64,000 bases of DNA from Kordia sp965283645 (GCF_965283645.1 NZ_CBDIPG010000001.1:2294001-2358000), one strand, 5' to 3'; positions 1 through 8,970 are shown, counted from the stretch's first letter. The notes: a model not told the origin generated them from the sequence alone. Numbers and translations are program-made.

Positions 1-999
1 GCACCTCCTGGTTTTTTGAGATTTTCACAAACAAATAGCTTCGACGTTGTATATGGTGGAGGTGAATCTAATGTAGCTGTTTCTTTAGCTAATTATGGTG
101 TTGATGTTGATTTTGTAACACGATTACCAAACAATGATATTGGACACTGTGCCATGATGGAAATGAGGAAACGTGGTGTTGGCGTTAACAAAATTGTTTG
201 GGGCGGAGACCGTTTGGGAATTTACTTCTTAGAAACTGGTGCCGTAAGTAGAGGAAGTAAAGTTGTATATGACAGAGCACATTCAGCTATAGCTGAAGTA
301 ACATCAGGCATGATTGACTGGGATTCAGTATTTGATGGTGTTGAATGGTTTCATTGGACAGGAATTACACCTGCAATATCGCAAGGAGCAGCAGATGTTT
401 GTTTAGAAGCCGTAAAAGCTGCAAGTGCCAAAGGAATTACAATTTCTACAGATCTAAATTACAGAGCAAAACTTTGGAAATATGGTGGCGATCGTGAAGC
501 AATAATGACCGAACTAACGTCGTATTGTGATATCATTTTAGGAAATGAAGAAGATGCAGAAAAACACTTTGGTATTCATCCCGAAGGATTAGATGTGCAC
601 AAACATGGACACGATGTAAAAGCAGAAGCATTTTTATCAGTTTGTAAACAAATGATGGAAAAATTCCCAAGAGCTAAAAAAGTAATTACAACATTAAGAG
701 GTTCAATATCAGCTTCTCACAACACATGGGCTGGTGTATTATATGATGGTTCAAAAATGTATGAAACACGCCAATATCAAATTACAGATATTGTAGATAG
801 AGTTGGTGGTGGCGATTCATTTATGGGTGGATTAATTTATGGATTATTAAAATATCCTGAAGATGATCAAAATGCATTAGATTTTGCAGTAGCGGCTTCA
901 TGCTTGAAACACACAATCAAAGGAGATGCAAATTTATCAACAATCGCCGAAGTAGAAAAATTAATGGGTGGTGACGCATCTGGAAGAGTTGCGAGATAA
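1..999 (+). CDS. kdgK: 2-keto-3-deoxygluconate kinase (PfkB family), 5' end cut by window
   Basis: Phosphorylates 2-keto-3-deoxygluconate (KDG) to KDPG in the cytoplasm, the step before KDPG aldolase. The reading frame is open from base 1 (APPGFLRFSQ...), so the true start lies upstream and the TTG at 16 should not be used. PfkB features are visible: an N-terminal substrate-binding stretch (VVYGGGESNVAVSLANYG) and the C-terminal GGGDSF signature with the catalytic Asp and anion hole. Length fits the family, which runs to about 330-345 residues. The aldolase gene follows after 27 bases, so the two are probably one operon. In Flavobacteriaceae this pair serves alginate or pectin breakdown; which sugar applies here cannot be told from this window. 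Confidence 0.93.
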   Translation, partial: APPGFLRFSQTNSFDVVYGGGESNVAVSLANYGVDVDFVTRLPNNDIGHCAMMEMRKRGVGVNKIVWGGDRLGIYFLETGAVSRGSKVVYDRAHSAIAEVTSGMIDWDSVFDGVEWFHWTGITPAISQGAADVCLEAVKAASAKGITISTDLNYRAKLWKYGGDREAIMTELTSYCDIILGNEEDAEKHFGIHPEGLDVHKHGHDVKAEAFLSVCKQMMEKFPRAKKVITTLRGSISASHNTWAGVLYDGSKMYETRQYQITDIVDRVGGGDSFMGGLIYGLLKYPEDDQNALDFAVAASCLKHTIKGDANLSTIAEVEKLMGGDASGRVAR

Positions 1000-1026
1000 T
1001 ACAAATTCAACAAAAATAAATTTAGA

Positions 1027-1695
1027 ATGGCACAATATTCAAGACTCGAAGTAGCGCAGGTAATGAAAGAAACCGGAATGGTTCCGCTATTTTTTAATAA
1101 CGATATAGAAGTTAGCAAAAAAGTGCTAAAAGCTTGTTATGACGGAGGTGCTCGCCTACTAGAATTTACTGCTCGTGGCGATTTTGCGCATGAAGTTTTT
1201 GGCGAATTAACCAAATATGCAATTGCAACATTACCCGGAATGATTATGGGAGTTGGCTCAGTTACTGATGCCGCCGCCGCTTCGTTATATATGTCGCTTG
1301 GCGCGAATTTTATTGTAACACCTGTATTACGAGAAGACATTGCAATTGTGTGTAACCGACGCAAAGTATTATGGTCGCCAGGTTGCGGATCGTTGACAGA
1401 AATAGCAAGAGCAGAAGAATTGGGTTGTGAAATTGTAAAATTATTCCCTGGCGGAATTTATGGCTCTAATTTTATCAAAGCAATAAAAGGTCCACAACCT
1501 TGGACAAGTGTTATGCCTACTGGTGGCGTTGCTCCTACTCGTGAAAACTTAGAAGGTTGGTTTAACGCAGGTGCAACCTGTGTGGGAATGGGTTCAAAAT
1601 TGATGGCAAAAAAAGAAAATGGAGACTTCGATTTAGAAAAAATTGAAGCACTCACAAAGGAAGCTATCCAGATTATAAAAGAAGTAAAAAAATGA
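1027..1695 (+). CDS. eda: KDPG / 4-hydroxy-2-oxoglutarate aldolase
   Basis: Class I aldolase that cleaves 2-keto-3-deoxy-6-phosphogluconate to pyruvate and glyceraldehyde-3-phosphate. The 222-residue length is normal. Visible features are the N-terminal strand with 'LEFTARG' (catalytic Glu region), 'GVGSVTDAAAA', 'FIVTPVL', the Schiff-base Lys strand 'EIVKLFPGG', and the phosphate-binding 'MPTGGV' and 'VGMGSKL'. It directly follows the KDG kinase, which supplies its substrate. Its last codons overlap the start of the LacI gene by 4 bases, so the three are likely co-transcribed. Confidence 0.95.
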   Translation: MAQYSRLEVAQVMKETGMVPLFFNNDIEVSKKVLKACYDGGARLLEFTARGDFAHEVFGELTKYAIATLPGMIMGVGSVTDAAAASLYMSLGANFIVTPVLREDIAIVCNRRKVLWSPGCGSLTEIARAEELGCEIVKLFPGGIYGSNFIKAIKGPQPWTSVMPTGGVAPTRENLEGWFNAGATCVGMGSKLMAKKENGDFDLEKIEALTKEAIQIIKEVKK

Positions 1696-2225
1696 ATTTT
1701 TCGCAATCAGCAATCACATTAAAAGAGTTATCGCAGTTATCTGGCTTTTCAGTTTCAACGGTTTCTAAAGCGTTGAATAATAAATTTGACATTAGTCTTA
1801 CAACACGAAAAGCCATTCAAAAAATTGCGTCTAAGCATAATTATGTACCCAATAATTATGCGGTTGCTTTGCGTAAAAAACAAACGAAAGCGATTGCCAT
1901 TATTGTTCCACAAATCAATACAACTTTTTATAGTTGCTTTTTGCACAATATTGAAAAAGTAGCTTCAAAATATGGTTATCGCATTATGTTGTTTCAATCT
2001 TTTGAAGAACGTAAACGCGAACAAGAATGTATGAAAAATATTAGTGATGGTAGTGTTGACGGTGCCATTGTAGTATCGTCTAACTGTTTACTCAGTGAAA
2101 CTTCTGGCAGAAAACACAATTTGCCAATTCAATGCATTCAACTTTCTAAAGAACTTCATGGCAAACAGCTTAAGCATGAATGTATCAATGCGTTTTCGAA
2201 CTTGTTAAAAGATATTCATAAGTAA
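1692..2225 (+). CDS. LacI-family regulator, effector domain truncated
   Basis: 177 residues, about half the usual 330-345 of LacI regulators. The N-terminal helix-turn-helix is intact (ITLKELSQLSGFSVSTVSKA, residues 8-27), and the hinge and the first effector-domain strands follow (AIAIIVPQIN, VDGAIVV). After about residue 132 the sugar-binding domain is missing and a short unrelated tail ends at 177. It overlaps the aldolase gene by 4 bases, so it is probably translated. It may act as a ligand-blind repressor or be a relic cut when DNA was inserted immediately downstream. The restriction-modification genes end only 35 bases away. No remainder of the domain is seen after the stop. Confidence 0.8.
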   Translation: MNFSQSAITLKELSQLSGFSVSTVSKALNNKFDISLTTRKAIQKIASKHNYVPNNYAVALRKKQTKAIAIIVPQINTTFYSCFLHNIEKVASKYGYRIMLFQSFEERKREQECMKNISDGSVDGAIVVSSNCLLSETSGRKHNLPIQCIQLSKELHGKQLKHECINAFSNLLKDIHK

Positions 2226-2260
2226 TAACTTCAAAATCCAAAACTAAAGATAAAACTATT

Positions 2261-3253
2261 CTAAATATTTAAATCGTTTACCGAAAAATCGAATAAAAAA
2301 GTTTCGTCATTAATTTTGACTAACGTAAAGTCTGTTCTTCCATATGCTATTAAATGGTCAGCTGTTAAGAAGGTACCATTTGCTAAATTTAGTCTATTAC
2401 GAATATATCGTCCCAACTCACTATTATCATTTGTTGTTTGAACTCCTTTTCTTCCACCTTGAGCTACAACACAATCCAGAACAACATTATCATCTGTAAG
2501 CATCGTAAAAGTAAAGCCTCTTTCTGGAAGAAAACCTTCTTTACGAGCCGTTTTTTTGATACTTAAATAAGCTTGATCGGGATTTCTAGAGGAATATTTA
2601 ACTACTCCTGTTCTTGGGTTTGTACTTTTAGCTTTTCTTTGTCCCCAATTTAATCCTGATTTTTCGGGTAAAGTTCCATCTTTTTGTAAAAAACTTATTC
2701 GGACAGATTTATTAGGTACTATCCATTGTATTTTACCAGGCGCTATAGTTCCTTCAACATTAGGCATTTCTTCTGAAACGCTTTCTTCAACTTCAATAGC
2801 AGTCATTAGTTGCGAGTTTGGAATTAAAGAGTCATAGAAATCTTTAATTGTTTGAGGCTCTTCATCACTGATTTGATTTATCTGTTTATTCGAAAAAAAA
2901 CCATATTGACTGTAATTTGCAGAACCTGCGAATCCTAGATCAGGTTTACCATTAGTAAACCAAGAATATACTTTGCTATGTACAGAAACTGAACCATTAT
3001 AGTAATGTCCCATAAATATCTGAGGATATTCATCATATAATTGCAAAAAAGCTTCGTGATCACTTTTCTTAGACGGCATACCTACTATTAAATTGATTTT
3101 AAAATTTATACCATGCGAAACTAAATCTGTAATATGTCGTCGTAAAAATGTAGCAGATGCATAACCGCTTACTATGTATAATTCACTAGATTCTTCTACT
3201 CTTGCTGGTTTAATAAGAACATTTTCGTATAAATTATCTATTCTCATAGGCAT
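2261..3253 (-). CDS. Type II restriction endonuclease, NgoFVII-like (PLD fold)
   Basis: 330-residue restriction enzyme paired with the C5 methyltransferase upstream. The N-terminal half is phospholipase-D-like: 'VHSKVYSW' supplies the H-x-K motif, followed by 'GFAGSANYSQYGF' with the Asn/Ser part of the site. The C-terminal half (about 200-330) resembles the B3-like DNA-binding part of NgoFVII/BfiI-type enzymes, which cut DNA without a metal ion. Its start overlaps the methyltransferase 3' end by 20 bases, so the methyltransferase is made first. The family assignment is from motif memory; the recognition sequence is unknown. The pair sits outside the tRNA-associated elements, between the KDG operon and the distal att site. 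Confidence 0.82.
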   Translation of the reverse strand: MPMRIDNLYENVLIKPARVEESSELYIVSGYASATFLRRHITDLVSHGINFKINLIVGMPSKKSDHEAFLQLYDEYPQIFMGHYYNGSVSVHSKVYSWFTNGKPDLGFAGSANYSQYGFFSNKQINQISDEEPQTIKDFYDSLIPNSQLMTAIEVEESVSEEMPNVEGTIAPGKIQWIVPNKSVRISFLQKDGTLPEKSGLNWGQRKAKSTNPRTGVVKYSSRNPDQAYLSIKKTARKEGFLPERGFTFTMLTDDNVVLDCVVAQGGRKGVQTTNDNSELGRYIRNRLNLANGTFLTADHLIAYGRTDFTLVKINDETFLFDFSVNDLNI

Positions 3254-4313
3254 AGCTAGGTTCTACATGTGCATAATTAATCCCTGCAAAAGTTCTCAAA
3301 ATAGATTCAAAAACTATTTTAGATAACACAGGAGGAACAGCCATTCCTATTTGTTTTCTTACGCTTTCTTTTGAGCCTAAAAAAAGATAATCATCTGGAA
3401 AAGTTTGAATTCTTGCTCTTTCTCTATTCGTTAATGCTCTATTTTCTGCGTAATGATAGCCGTGTGTTCCACCACCACCACTTCCTGTGATTGTGTAAGA
3501 AGGCTTATCTGGATGCAATTTTTTATAAATTTGACTTAGTTTAGCGCCTTTAACATTTAATTGCAAGTGCTTGGGTAAACCTTCTTTCCAAACGTTTTCT
3601 CCTGGATTAATATATGATAGCCTTTCAATTACTTTTGCACTTTGCCGAGTCCTTTCATTATTCAGTGCATTTAAAGGTATCGGTGGTATTTCTAATGCTT
3701 CTCTTGAGGTTCTATAATTTTCTTGGTTTGGAGTAGTAGGCGCAGGAACTTGAAAAAGTAAATCATGATCTTTTCTTATCCCTACAATAATTATTCTGTG
3801 TCTTGTTTGCGGAATTCCGTATTTTTCACTTCGGTATAAGTTAATTGTAAGATTGTAACCATTCTCTCCCGAATTTTCTAAGTCATGTAATATTTTCTTG
3901 AAAGATTTACCTTCATTTGCAGAAGTAATACCTCCAACGTTCTCTGCAACAAAAAAATGTGGATTGAACCTATTGATAACGTTAATTCCATAAGAATATA
4001 AAGGTCCAAATTTTCCATTAAAACCCAACTGTTCTCCAACCAAGCTAAAATCATTACACGGAAAACCGTATGCAAAGGCATCTATAAAAGGAAGTGCATC
4101 AATATTTAACTCTTTAACATCACCGAAAAATACATTATCATCATTCGCTCCGTCAATATTTTGCTTGTAAGTTTCACAACTATCTTTATGAAAATCGTTT
4201 GCCCAACCATGACGAATATTAAATTGTTCATTGTTATGATTAAAATTAACGTTCATTGCGCCATGCGACAATCCGCCTGGTCCTGAAAACAATTCTCCTA
4301 ATGTAAATTCCAT
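3234..4313 (-). CDS. DNA (cytosine-5) methyltransferase
   Basis: 359-residue C5 methyltransferase that should protect host DNA from the downstream nuclease. Visible motifs are motif I 'ELFSGPGGLSHG', motif VI 'FVAENVGG', motif VIII 'QTRHRIIIVG', a target-recognition region, and a C-terminal motif IX/X region with 'VRKQIGMAVPP'. Motif IV reads 'GFPCNDFS', so the catalytic Cys86 is present but the usual PCQ is PCN. This variant also occurs, as I recall, in methyltransferases paired with NgoFVII-like nucleases. It is the first gene of a two-gene operon. Confidence 0.93.
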   Translation of the reverse strand: MEFTLGELFSGPGGLSHGAMNVNFNHNNEQFNIRHGWANDFHKDSCETYKQNIDGANDDNVFFGDVKELNIDALPFIDAFAYGFPCNDFSLVGEQLGFNGKFGPLYSYGINVINRFNPHFFVAENVGGITSANEGKSFKKILHDLENSGENGYNLTINLYRSEKYGIPQTRHRIIIVGIRKDHDLLFQVPAPTTPNQENYRTSREALEIPPIPLNALNNERTRQSAKVIERLSYINPGENVWKEGLPKHLQLNVKGAKLSQIYKKLHPDKPSYTITGSGGGGTHGYHYAENRALTNRERARIQTFPDDYLFLGSKESVRKQIGMAVPPVLSKIVFESILRTFAGINYAHVEPSYAYENR

Positions 4314-4659
4314 ATATTGATTTTACTTTTTCTCCAACAAATTTTCTATATAATTCATCAAATTGAATCTAATAAAGCTTTTATCTGTATTCTTACTAGC
4401 TACTTTTAAAGTAGCTTCCATCAAATTATTCTTAATTATCAAACGATTATTGAATTAGTAAGACACTGTACATTCAAAAGTGGCAATGTACCAAATTCAA
4501 AAACATTTTATCTATTATTCATTGGAGAACAAATCTAAAAAAATTAAATGCTTTTTATATTATTTTTAATATAAACTACTTGATGAAAAATTGAATTGTT
4601 TGGTGCGTTGCTTGCATGATGACTAGATAAAACGCAAAATGTTTATCCAGAAAAACTTC
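4314..4659. other. Intergenic stretch left of the distal att site
   Basis: About 350 AT-rich bases upstream of the methyltransferase gene. It should hold that operon's promoter, but I see no clear TAnnTTTG match, no open frame and no strong repeat. Confidence 0.5.
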
Positions 4660-4728
4660 AACCCATAAAAAAACCCTTCAAAATCAAAAAGATTAAGAAG
4701 GGCTTTCGTACTCGAGGCGGGACTTGAA
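4660..4728 (-). repeat. Distal tRNA-Leu att site: terminator plus 20 bases of tRNA 3' end
   Basis: These 69 bases are identical to 62005-62073, which hold the terminator and 3' end of the intact tRNA-Leu. Identity stops at 4728/62073. Only the last 20 bases of the tRNA are repeated (4709-4728). This is the far (chromosome-side) junction of the tandem elements. The hairpin part (CCCTTC...GAAGGG) is the original terminator displaced from the tRNA gene. Confidence 0.9.
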
Positions 4729-4864
4729 ACCATTCAATTTGATACTTTCTGAAAAACATTAAAGAAAGCTAAAAACCTCAACAAAATCGACACTTTAAAA
4801 GCAACATTAAGCACTTATAAAAATCTATTCTAATTGAATAAAATCTAACGAAAGGGAATTTTAC

Positions 4865-4891
4865 CGTACAAAAATCGTACAAGCCGTACAA
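4865..4891 (+). repeat. Integrase arm-type repeats, left end of element A
   Basis: Three CGTACAA copies at 4865, 4876 and 4885. The first two (CCGTACAA-n-AATCGTACAA) recur as a pair at the right end of element A (13362-13380). Being present at both ends and absent elsewhere as a cluster, they look like arm-type binding sites for the element's integrase. They also lie in the integrase promoter region, so autoregulation is possible. Confidence 0.6.
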
Positions 4892-4909
4892 AAAACATTT
4901 TTTATTAGC

Positions 4910-4917
4910 TACATTTG
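4910..4917 (+). promoter_or_regulatory. Predicted -7 element for element A integrase
   Basis: TACATTTG matches the Bacteroidota TAnnTTTG -7 consensus, 26 bases before the integrase ATG and immediately after the CGTACAA repeats. Confidence 0.5.
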
Positions 4918-4943
4918 TATTGTTCAAATAAATACTTTCAAAA

Positions 4944-6278
4944 ATGGCAACGGTAAATTTCTTATATCGCTCTACACGTAAAAGAGCCGCTTTAACACTT
5001 CGTTTATTATTTAGAGATACCCAAAGCAAAGATCATGCGATTGACGCTAAAACTCAATATTTTGTAGATACTGAATACTGGAAACTTCACAACAAAAGAA
5101 CGAAAGACGCTAACATCAAAAACAAACAAGTTGAGGTAAAAGCGCATTTAATTGAGATTGAAAACTTTGTACGCGATGCCTTTATCAATGAAAATGAAAA
5201 AAACGTTGATAAGGAATGGCTAAAAGATCAAATACACCTATTCTACAACCCAATACAAGAAAAACAACAAAGCGAACTTTTAACGGATGCTATACAAAGC
5301 ATAATAGATGAAGCACCAACGAAAAAAAATGCAAAGGGCGGTATTGGGTTATCTAAAAGTCGAATAAACTCTTACAAGTCTTTAAAACGAATGATTGCAG
5401 AATACCAAAAACCGAAAAAATTCAAAGTAAAAGATATTAACGTAAGGTTTTCTAATGATTTTCTCAATTACCTATTGAATACTAAAAACTATCAAAAAAG
5501 CTATGCGCTTAAAAAAATCACAGATTTAAAAACTGTTTGTCGTAATGCTGAATTGAACGGAATCGAAACAAATATTCAATACAACAAAATAGAAAGCACC
5601 AAGCCAAAGAATGAAAACATACTGTATTTAACAACTAACGAACTCGAAGCCATAGAAAATACAGTTTTACTGAATGAAGCGCATAAAAACGCTCGTAAAT
5701 GGCTTTTACTAGGGTGTGATTTAGGTCAAAGAGGTGGCGACTTATTAGAACTTACTAAAGACAACTTTGTTACAAGGGATGAATTAGAGGTTATTGAATT
5801 GCAACAACAAAAAACAGGAAAAAATATAACGATTCCTGTTTTAGAAACAACAAAAAAAATTCTCGAAAGCGGTTTACCTCATAAAATATCAATTCAAAAA
5901 TTCAATAAATACATTAAAGAGGTTTGCAAATTGGCTGGGATTGATGAAATGATACAAGACAGTAAAATAACTGTTATCGAACTAGGAAACGGCAACACAC
6001 AAAAGCGAAAAATTGAGGGTACATATCAAAAATGGGAATTGATGTCTAGCCATGTGTGCCGTAGATCATTTGCAACCAATCAGTACGGGGAATTACCAAC
6101 ACCACTAATTATGCAAATAACGGGGCATTCATCAGAAAAGATGCTACTTAATTACATCGGCAAAAACTCACTCGACTACGCACGACAAATAGCCGATTTC
6201 TACACGATACAAGCCTTAAAAAAGCAAAAAGAATCAAATCTAAAGGTAGTTAGTAAAAAAGCTTCAAATCAAAATTAA
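4944..6278 (+). CDS. Tyrosine recombinase/integrase of element A
   Basis: 444 residues, typical of Bacteroidota integrases that insert into tRNA genes. It has an N-terminal arm-binding domain (about 1-110), a SAM-like core-binding domain (about 115-220) and a catalytic domain (about 230-420). Catalytic residues seen are Arg in 'GCDLGQRGGDLLEL', His-x-x-Arg in 'SSHVCRRSFAT', His in 'ITGHSSEKM' and the nucleophile Tyr in 'LLNYIGK'. It sits directly inside the distal att site and should catalyse integration and excision of element A at the tRNA-Leu 3' end. Confidence 0.93.
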   Translation: MATVNFLYRSTRKRAALTLRLLFRDTQSKDHAIDAKTQYFVDTEYWKLHNKRTKDANIKNKQVEVKAHLIEIENFVRDAFINENEKNVDKEWLKDQIHLFYNPIQEKQQSELLTDAIQSIIDEAPTKKNAKGGIGLSKSRINSYKSLKRMIAEYQKPKKFKVKDINVRFSNDFLNYLLNTKNYQKSYALKKITDLKTVCRNAELNGIETNIQYNKIESTKPKNENILYLTTNELEAIENTVLLNEAHKNARKWLLLGCDLGQRGGDLLELTKDNFVTRDELEVIELQQQKTGKNITIPVLETTKKILESGLPHKISIQKFNKYIKEVCKLAGIDEMIQDSKITVIELGNGNTQKRKIEGTYQKWELMSSHVCRRSFATNQYGELPTPLIMQITGHSSEKMLLNYIGKNSLDYARQIADFYTIQALKKQKESNLKVVSKKASNQN

Positions 6279-6304
6279 AATAACTCTATTTAATCTTTAC
6301 CGCT

Positions 6305-7072
6305 ATGAGTTATGAAAACATTACGCCCATATTTAACAACAAATTGGATAGACTAAAATTCCTAGTTAAAAAATACAAGCATGATTTTGAGATTGAAAAG
6401 AAAAAAGGAAATGAAGCTTTGCAAACTTTTTTAAAAATTTCAATACACGACATAGATGAGGTAATTGCGGACATTTTAACCGAAATTCAAACCGTTAAAA
6501 TGACTGAAACAAAAATAGTTGATTACACGTATTACTGCAAAAGACTAAACAGCATTAAAACCAATTTTGAAAAGGAAAAACAAGAAAATGATTTTGATAA
6601 AGATGAAACAAATGATTTCCTGGACTTTTACAAAGAAATAGATATTAAATTAAGACCTCAACCAAAAATATTACTCCCTAATTCAGATGAACTCACAAAG
6701 CAGTTTAAAGACGTTGTTTTCAATTCCGAAAAAAAGACTGTTAAATCAAAAGATGAAAAAATATTTCCCGATTTTTTCAAGGGAGAAAAAAACATAAATT
6801 TTCAAATTTTCAACCTCTTTTCTAAAAAGTATATTCTAAATACCTACAAAGATTATAGTTTTCTCATTGCTAAAATGAAACATGAAAATCGTGTTCACAA
6901 ACGAACTCATAAAATATGGTATAATTGGCTACATCAAGAAAATTATATCAATGAAATACAGTATGATATTTTTTTAAAAAAAGGCAATTTGGAAACACTA
7001 AATAAATCTTTTAGCGAACAAAGACAAAACAATTACTACAACGTTATTCAAGAAATAGAACCCGAAAAATAA
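6305..7072 (+). CDS. Hypothetical protein, element A
   Basis: 255-residue, Lys/Glu/Asn-rich soluble protein with no signal peptide or membrane segment. The N-terminal half is predicted helical and charged (residues 15-110). The C-terminal third contains 'YILNTYKDYSFLIAKM' and 'THKIWYNWLHQENYI', and could be a small helical DNA-binding region. It follows the integrase by 26 bases in the same orientation. I do not recognise the family. Confidence 0.7.
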   Translation: MSYENITPIFNNKLDRLKFLVKKYKHDFEIEKKKGNEALQTFLKISIHDIDEVIADILTEIQTVKMTETKIVDYTYYCKRLNSIKTNFEKEKQENDFDKDETNDFLDFYKEIDIKLRPQPKILLPNSDELTKQFKDVVFNSEKKTVKSKDEKIFPDFFKGEKNINFQIFNLFSKKYILNTYKDYSFLIAKMKHENRVHKRTHKIWYNWLHQENYINEIQYDIFLKKGNLETLNKSFSEQRQNNYYNVIQEIEPEK

Positions 7073-7145
7073 AGAATCGGAAAAAACGCCCGAAAATCGG
7101 AATTGAAACAGATAGATATTGCACCAAAATTAAAAATATTTATCC

Positions 7146-7427
7146 ATGAGCAACATTTCAATATTTCAAACAACACCGGACGAAATCGCTGAAGCTATTG
7201 CAAAAAGCGTAAAAACTCAATTAGACGAACTTAAAAAGAATTGGCAACCGAAAGAACCTACTGAATACTTAACACGAAATGAAGTAGCTGAAATGCTATC
7301 AATAGACCTGTCAAGTGTTCATAATTGGACTAAAAAAGGGATTATAACAGCTTATCAAATTTCGGGGCGTGTGTACTACAAAAGAAAGCAAATCGAAAAC
7401 GCTTTAATTGAACTCAAACAAAAGTAA
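7146..7427 (+). CDS. Small HTH protein, excisionase/MerR-like
   Basis: 93 residues with a C-terminal helix-turn-helix of the HTH_17/excisionase type: 'YLTRNEVAEMLSIDLSSVHNW' split over two helices, then 'GIITAYQISGRVYYKRKQIENAL', the winged part typical of Xis/AlpA-like proteins. Small proteins of this type near an integrase usually set the direction of recombination or regulate the replication gene. A terminator follows at 7472. Confidence 0.78.
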   Translation: MSNISIFQTTPDEIAEAIAKSVKTQLDELKKNWQPKEPTEYLTRNEVAEMLSIDLSSVHNWTKKGIITAYQISGRVYYKRKQIENALIELKQK

Positions 7428-7471
7428 GCATCACAATAAAAAAGGCTTGCTTATTACTTCATTGAAATAAG

Positions 7472-7502
7472 AAAAGAGAGCCTTTCAAAACTCTCTTTTT
7501 TT
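7472..7502 (+). terminator. Rho-independent terminator after the HTH gene
   Basis: Stem AAAGAGAG / CTCTCTTT with a 10-base loop and a run of Ts. It lies directly on the earliest possible start of the next gene (TTG at 7501), which argues that the next gene starts further in or has its own promoter. Confidence 0.7.
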
Positions 7503-8517
7503 GTTCAAATATCCGTTTCAAATACGGCAACGCATTCAAAACTATTTTCAAAAATACTTAATTCTTACCAAAATCGTGGACGGTGTAAAAATAATATGCG
7601 TTGGCACTACTCTCGAACAATGGGAAAATAACCCATTAATAAAATTTAAAAGCACGCTAAACGAAGATACAGCAGAAATAAGCAAAAAGAAATTTGCCAC
7701 TTACAAAGGCTTATCTTTTATCGTTAAACCGAAATTAAAATCAAAAGGCTTTAACTTGATAATACGTGGCTCAATAGCACAATATTATAATAACGGGAAA
7801 GATAATGCCTTTGATTATGATTTCGATATGCTAAAGCAGACAATAAATGAACTTTGCGAAAAGTTTAATATAAACCACAAAACAGCCATTATACAGCATT
7901 TAGAAATAGGCGTGAATATATCGCTAGATAAAAATATAGATTCCATTTTAAGCGGACTTATAGCATATCAAAATGATATTTTTACACACCCAACACCTAA
8001 AGGTAAATTCAATGGCAAAGAAATTTACAGACAGGAATACAGATATAAAATATATGATAAAGGATTAATGATTAACAAAGCACATAAAAATCTACTAAGA
8101 ATCGAATTTGCTGCTAAAAGTAGAAAGTATTTAAGAAAGCATAATATTGAAGTATTAGCGGACATTTTAAATATTGATAATCTGAATAGCTTAAAAGCGG
8201 AACTAATAGATTTTTGGCAAAATACGATCTTTCATTCTGACAAAATGCAATTTGACAAAATGACGAATCAACAACATATAAAATGGCTTACTTTATGCGA
8301 TCCTACACATTGGGAAAAAATTAATAGATCACAACGTTTTAGGGCAAAAAAAAGGTTTCAACAGTTGAAAAATCAATTTAGCACTACCAGAACCCAAGAA
8401 AAAATTCTGCAAATGATAAAAGATAAGTTTAAAGATTTAAGCATAGAAAACACTATAAATACAAATCAATCTTTACACAACACCCAAAATAAAAGCGTAA
8501 CGCTTTACGCTATGTGA
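7501..8517 (+). CDS. Phage/plasmid replication initiator-like protein; start uncertain
   Basis: Up to 338 residues. The stretch 'RQEYRYKIYDKGLMI' followed by 'NLLRIEFAAKSRKYLRKH' resembles phage X / plasmid replication proteins (gene II/X type), where these blocks contact the origin and carry acidic residues. The frame opens at 7471 and has no early ATG. Candidate starts are TTG 7501, inside a terminator tail, or GTG 7576, just before 'DGVKIICVG', which looks like a natural N-terminus. A 19-bp near-perfect inverted repeat straddles the stop codon. The role in replication of an excised circle is inferred. Confidence 0.6.
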   Translation: MFKYPFQIRQRIQNYFQKYLILTKIVDGVKIICVGTTLEQWENNPLIKFKSTLNEDTAEISKKKFATYKGLSFIVKPKLKSKGFNLIIRGSIAQYYNNGKDNAFDYDFDMLKQTINELCEKFNINHKTAIIQHLEIGVNISLDKNIDSILSGLIAYQNDIFTHPTPKGKFNGKEIYRQEYRYKIYDKGLMINKAHKNLLRIEFAAKSRKYLRKHNIEVLADILNIDNLNSLKAELIDFWQNTIFHSDKMQFDKMTNQQHIKWLTLCDPTHWEKINRSQRFRAKKRFQQLKNQFSTTRTQEKILQMIKDKFKDLSIENTINTNQSLHNTQNKSVTLYAM

Positions 8518-8542
8518 TAAACACGTAAAACGTTACGCTTTT
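8491..8542. repeat. 19-bp inverted repeat at the end of the replication-like gene
   Basis: Arms 8491-8509 and 8524-8542 (AAAAGCGTAACG... / ...CGTTACGCTTTT) match at 18 of 19 positions around a 14-base loop holding the stop codon. It could be a terminator or a nicking/origin structure. The GTAACG core recurs in the repeats at 8971-9005. Confidence 0.7.
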
Positions 8543-8627
8543 ATGATGAGGTAAGTATTAGTAAGAGAAAAAGCAACGATTAGCACACCCACACTAAAAT
8601 AATAATGTAGTCTTTTTATTAAAATAC

Positions 8628-8635
8628 TATATTTG
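8628..8635 (+). promoter_or_regulatory. Predicted -7 element TATATTTG
   Basis: Perfect TAnnTTTG match 22 bases before the ATG of the 72-residue gene at 8658. Confidence 0.55.
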
Positions 8636-8657
8636 TGTAACTCAAAACGTAAAACCA

Positions 8658-8876
8658 ATGCAGGACAACATAGATAGTATCGTAAAAGCCTTAAAAGTAG
8701 TCAAAGCAGAAAACCCAAACAGCGAAGCAATATCTTTACTAGAAGACGCATTAAAAAAGTCTATGAAAGTTTACATTTTAAATATGGCTTCAATGGGATC
8801 AGTTATTGACATGAACGAAATAAAAGAGAACTTTAAAAACGGTTTGGAATTATTGGACGTTTTCAATAGGAAGTAA
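8658..8876 (+). CDS. Small hypothetical protein
   Basis: 72 residues, predicted all-helical (VKALKVVKAENPNSEAISLL...), with no signal peptide. A perfect -7 promoter element precedes it, which supports a real gene. Function unknown. Confidence 0.6.
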   Translation: MQDNIDSIVKALKVVKAENPNSEAISLLEDALKKSMKVYILNMASMGSVIDMNEIKENFKNGLELLDVFNRK

Positions 8877-8970
8877 AGAAAATCGTAAAAAGGTACTGTA
8901 AACTAAAATTCCATGTAATGCAATACGTTGCGCACCGCTTTTAGTCCACGCTTAACCCTTTTTAAGCAAC

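Noticed and set aside
867..1118. Minus-strand frame across the kinase/aldolase junction
   Set aside because: Antisense shadow of two well-supported genes.
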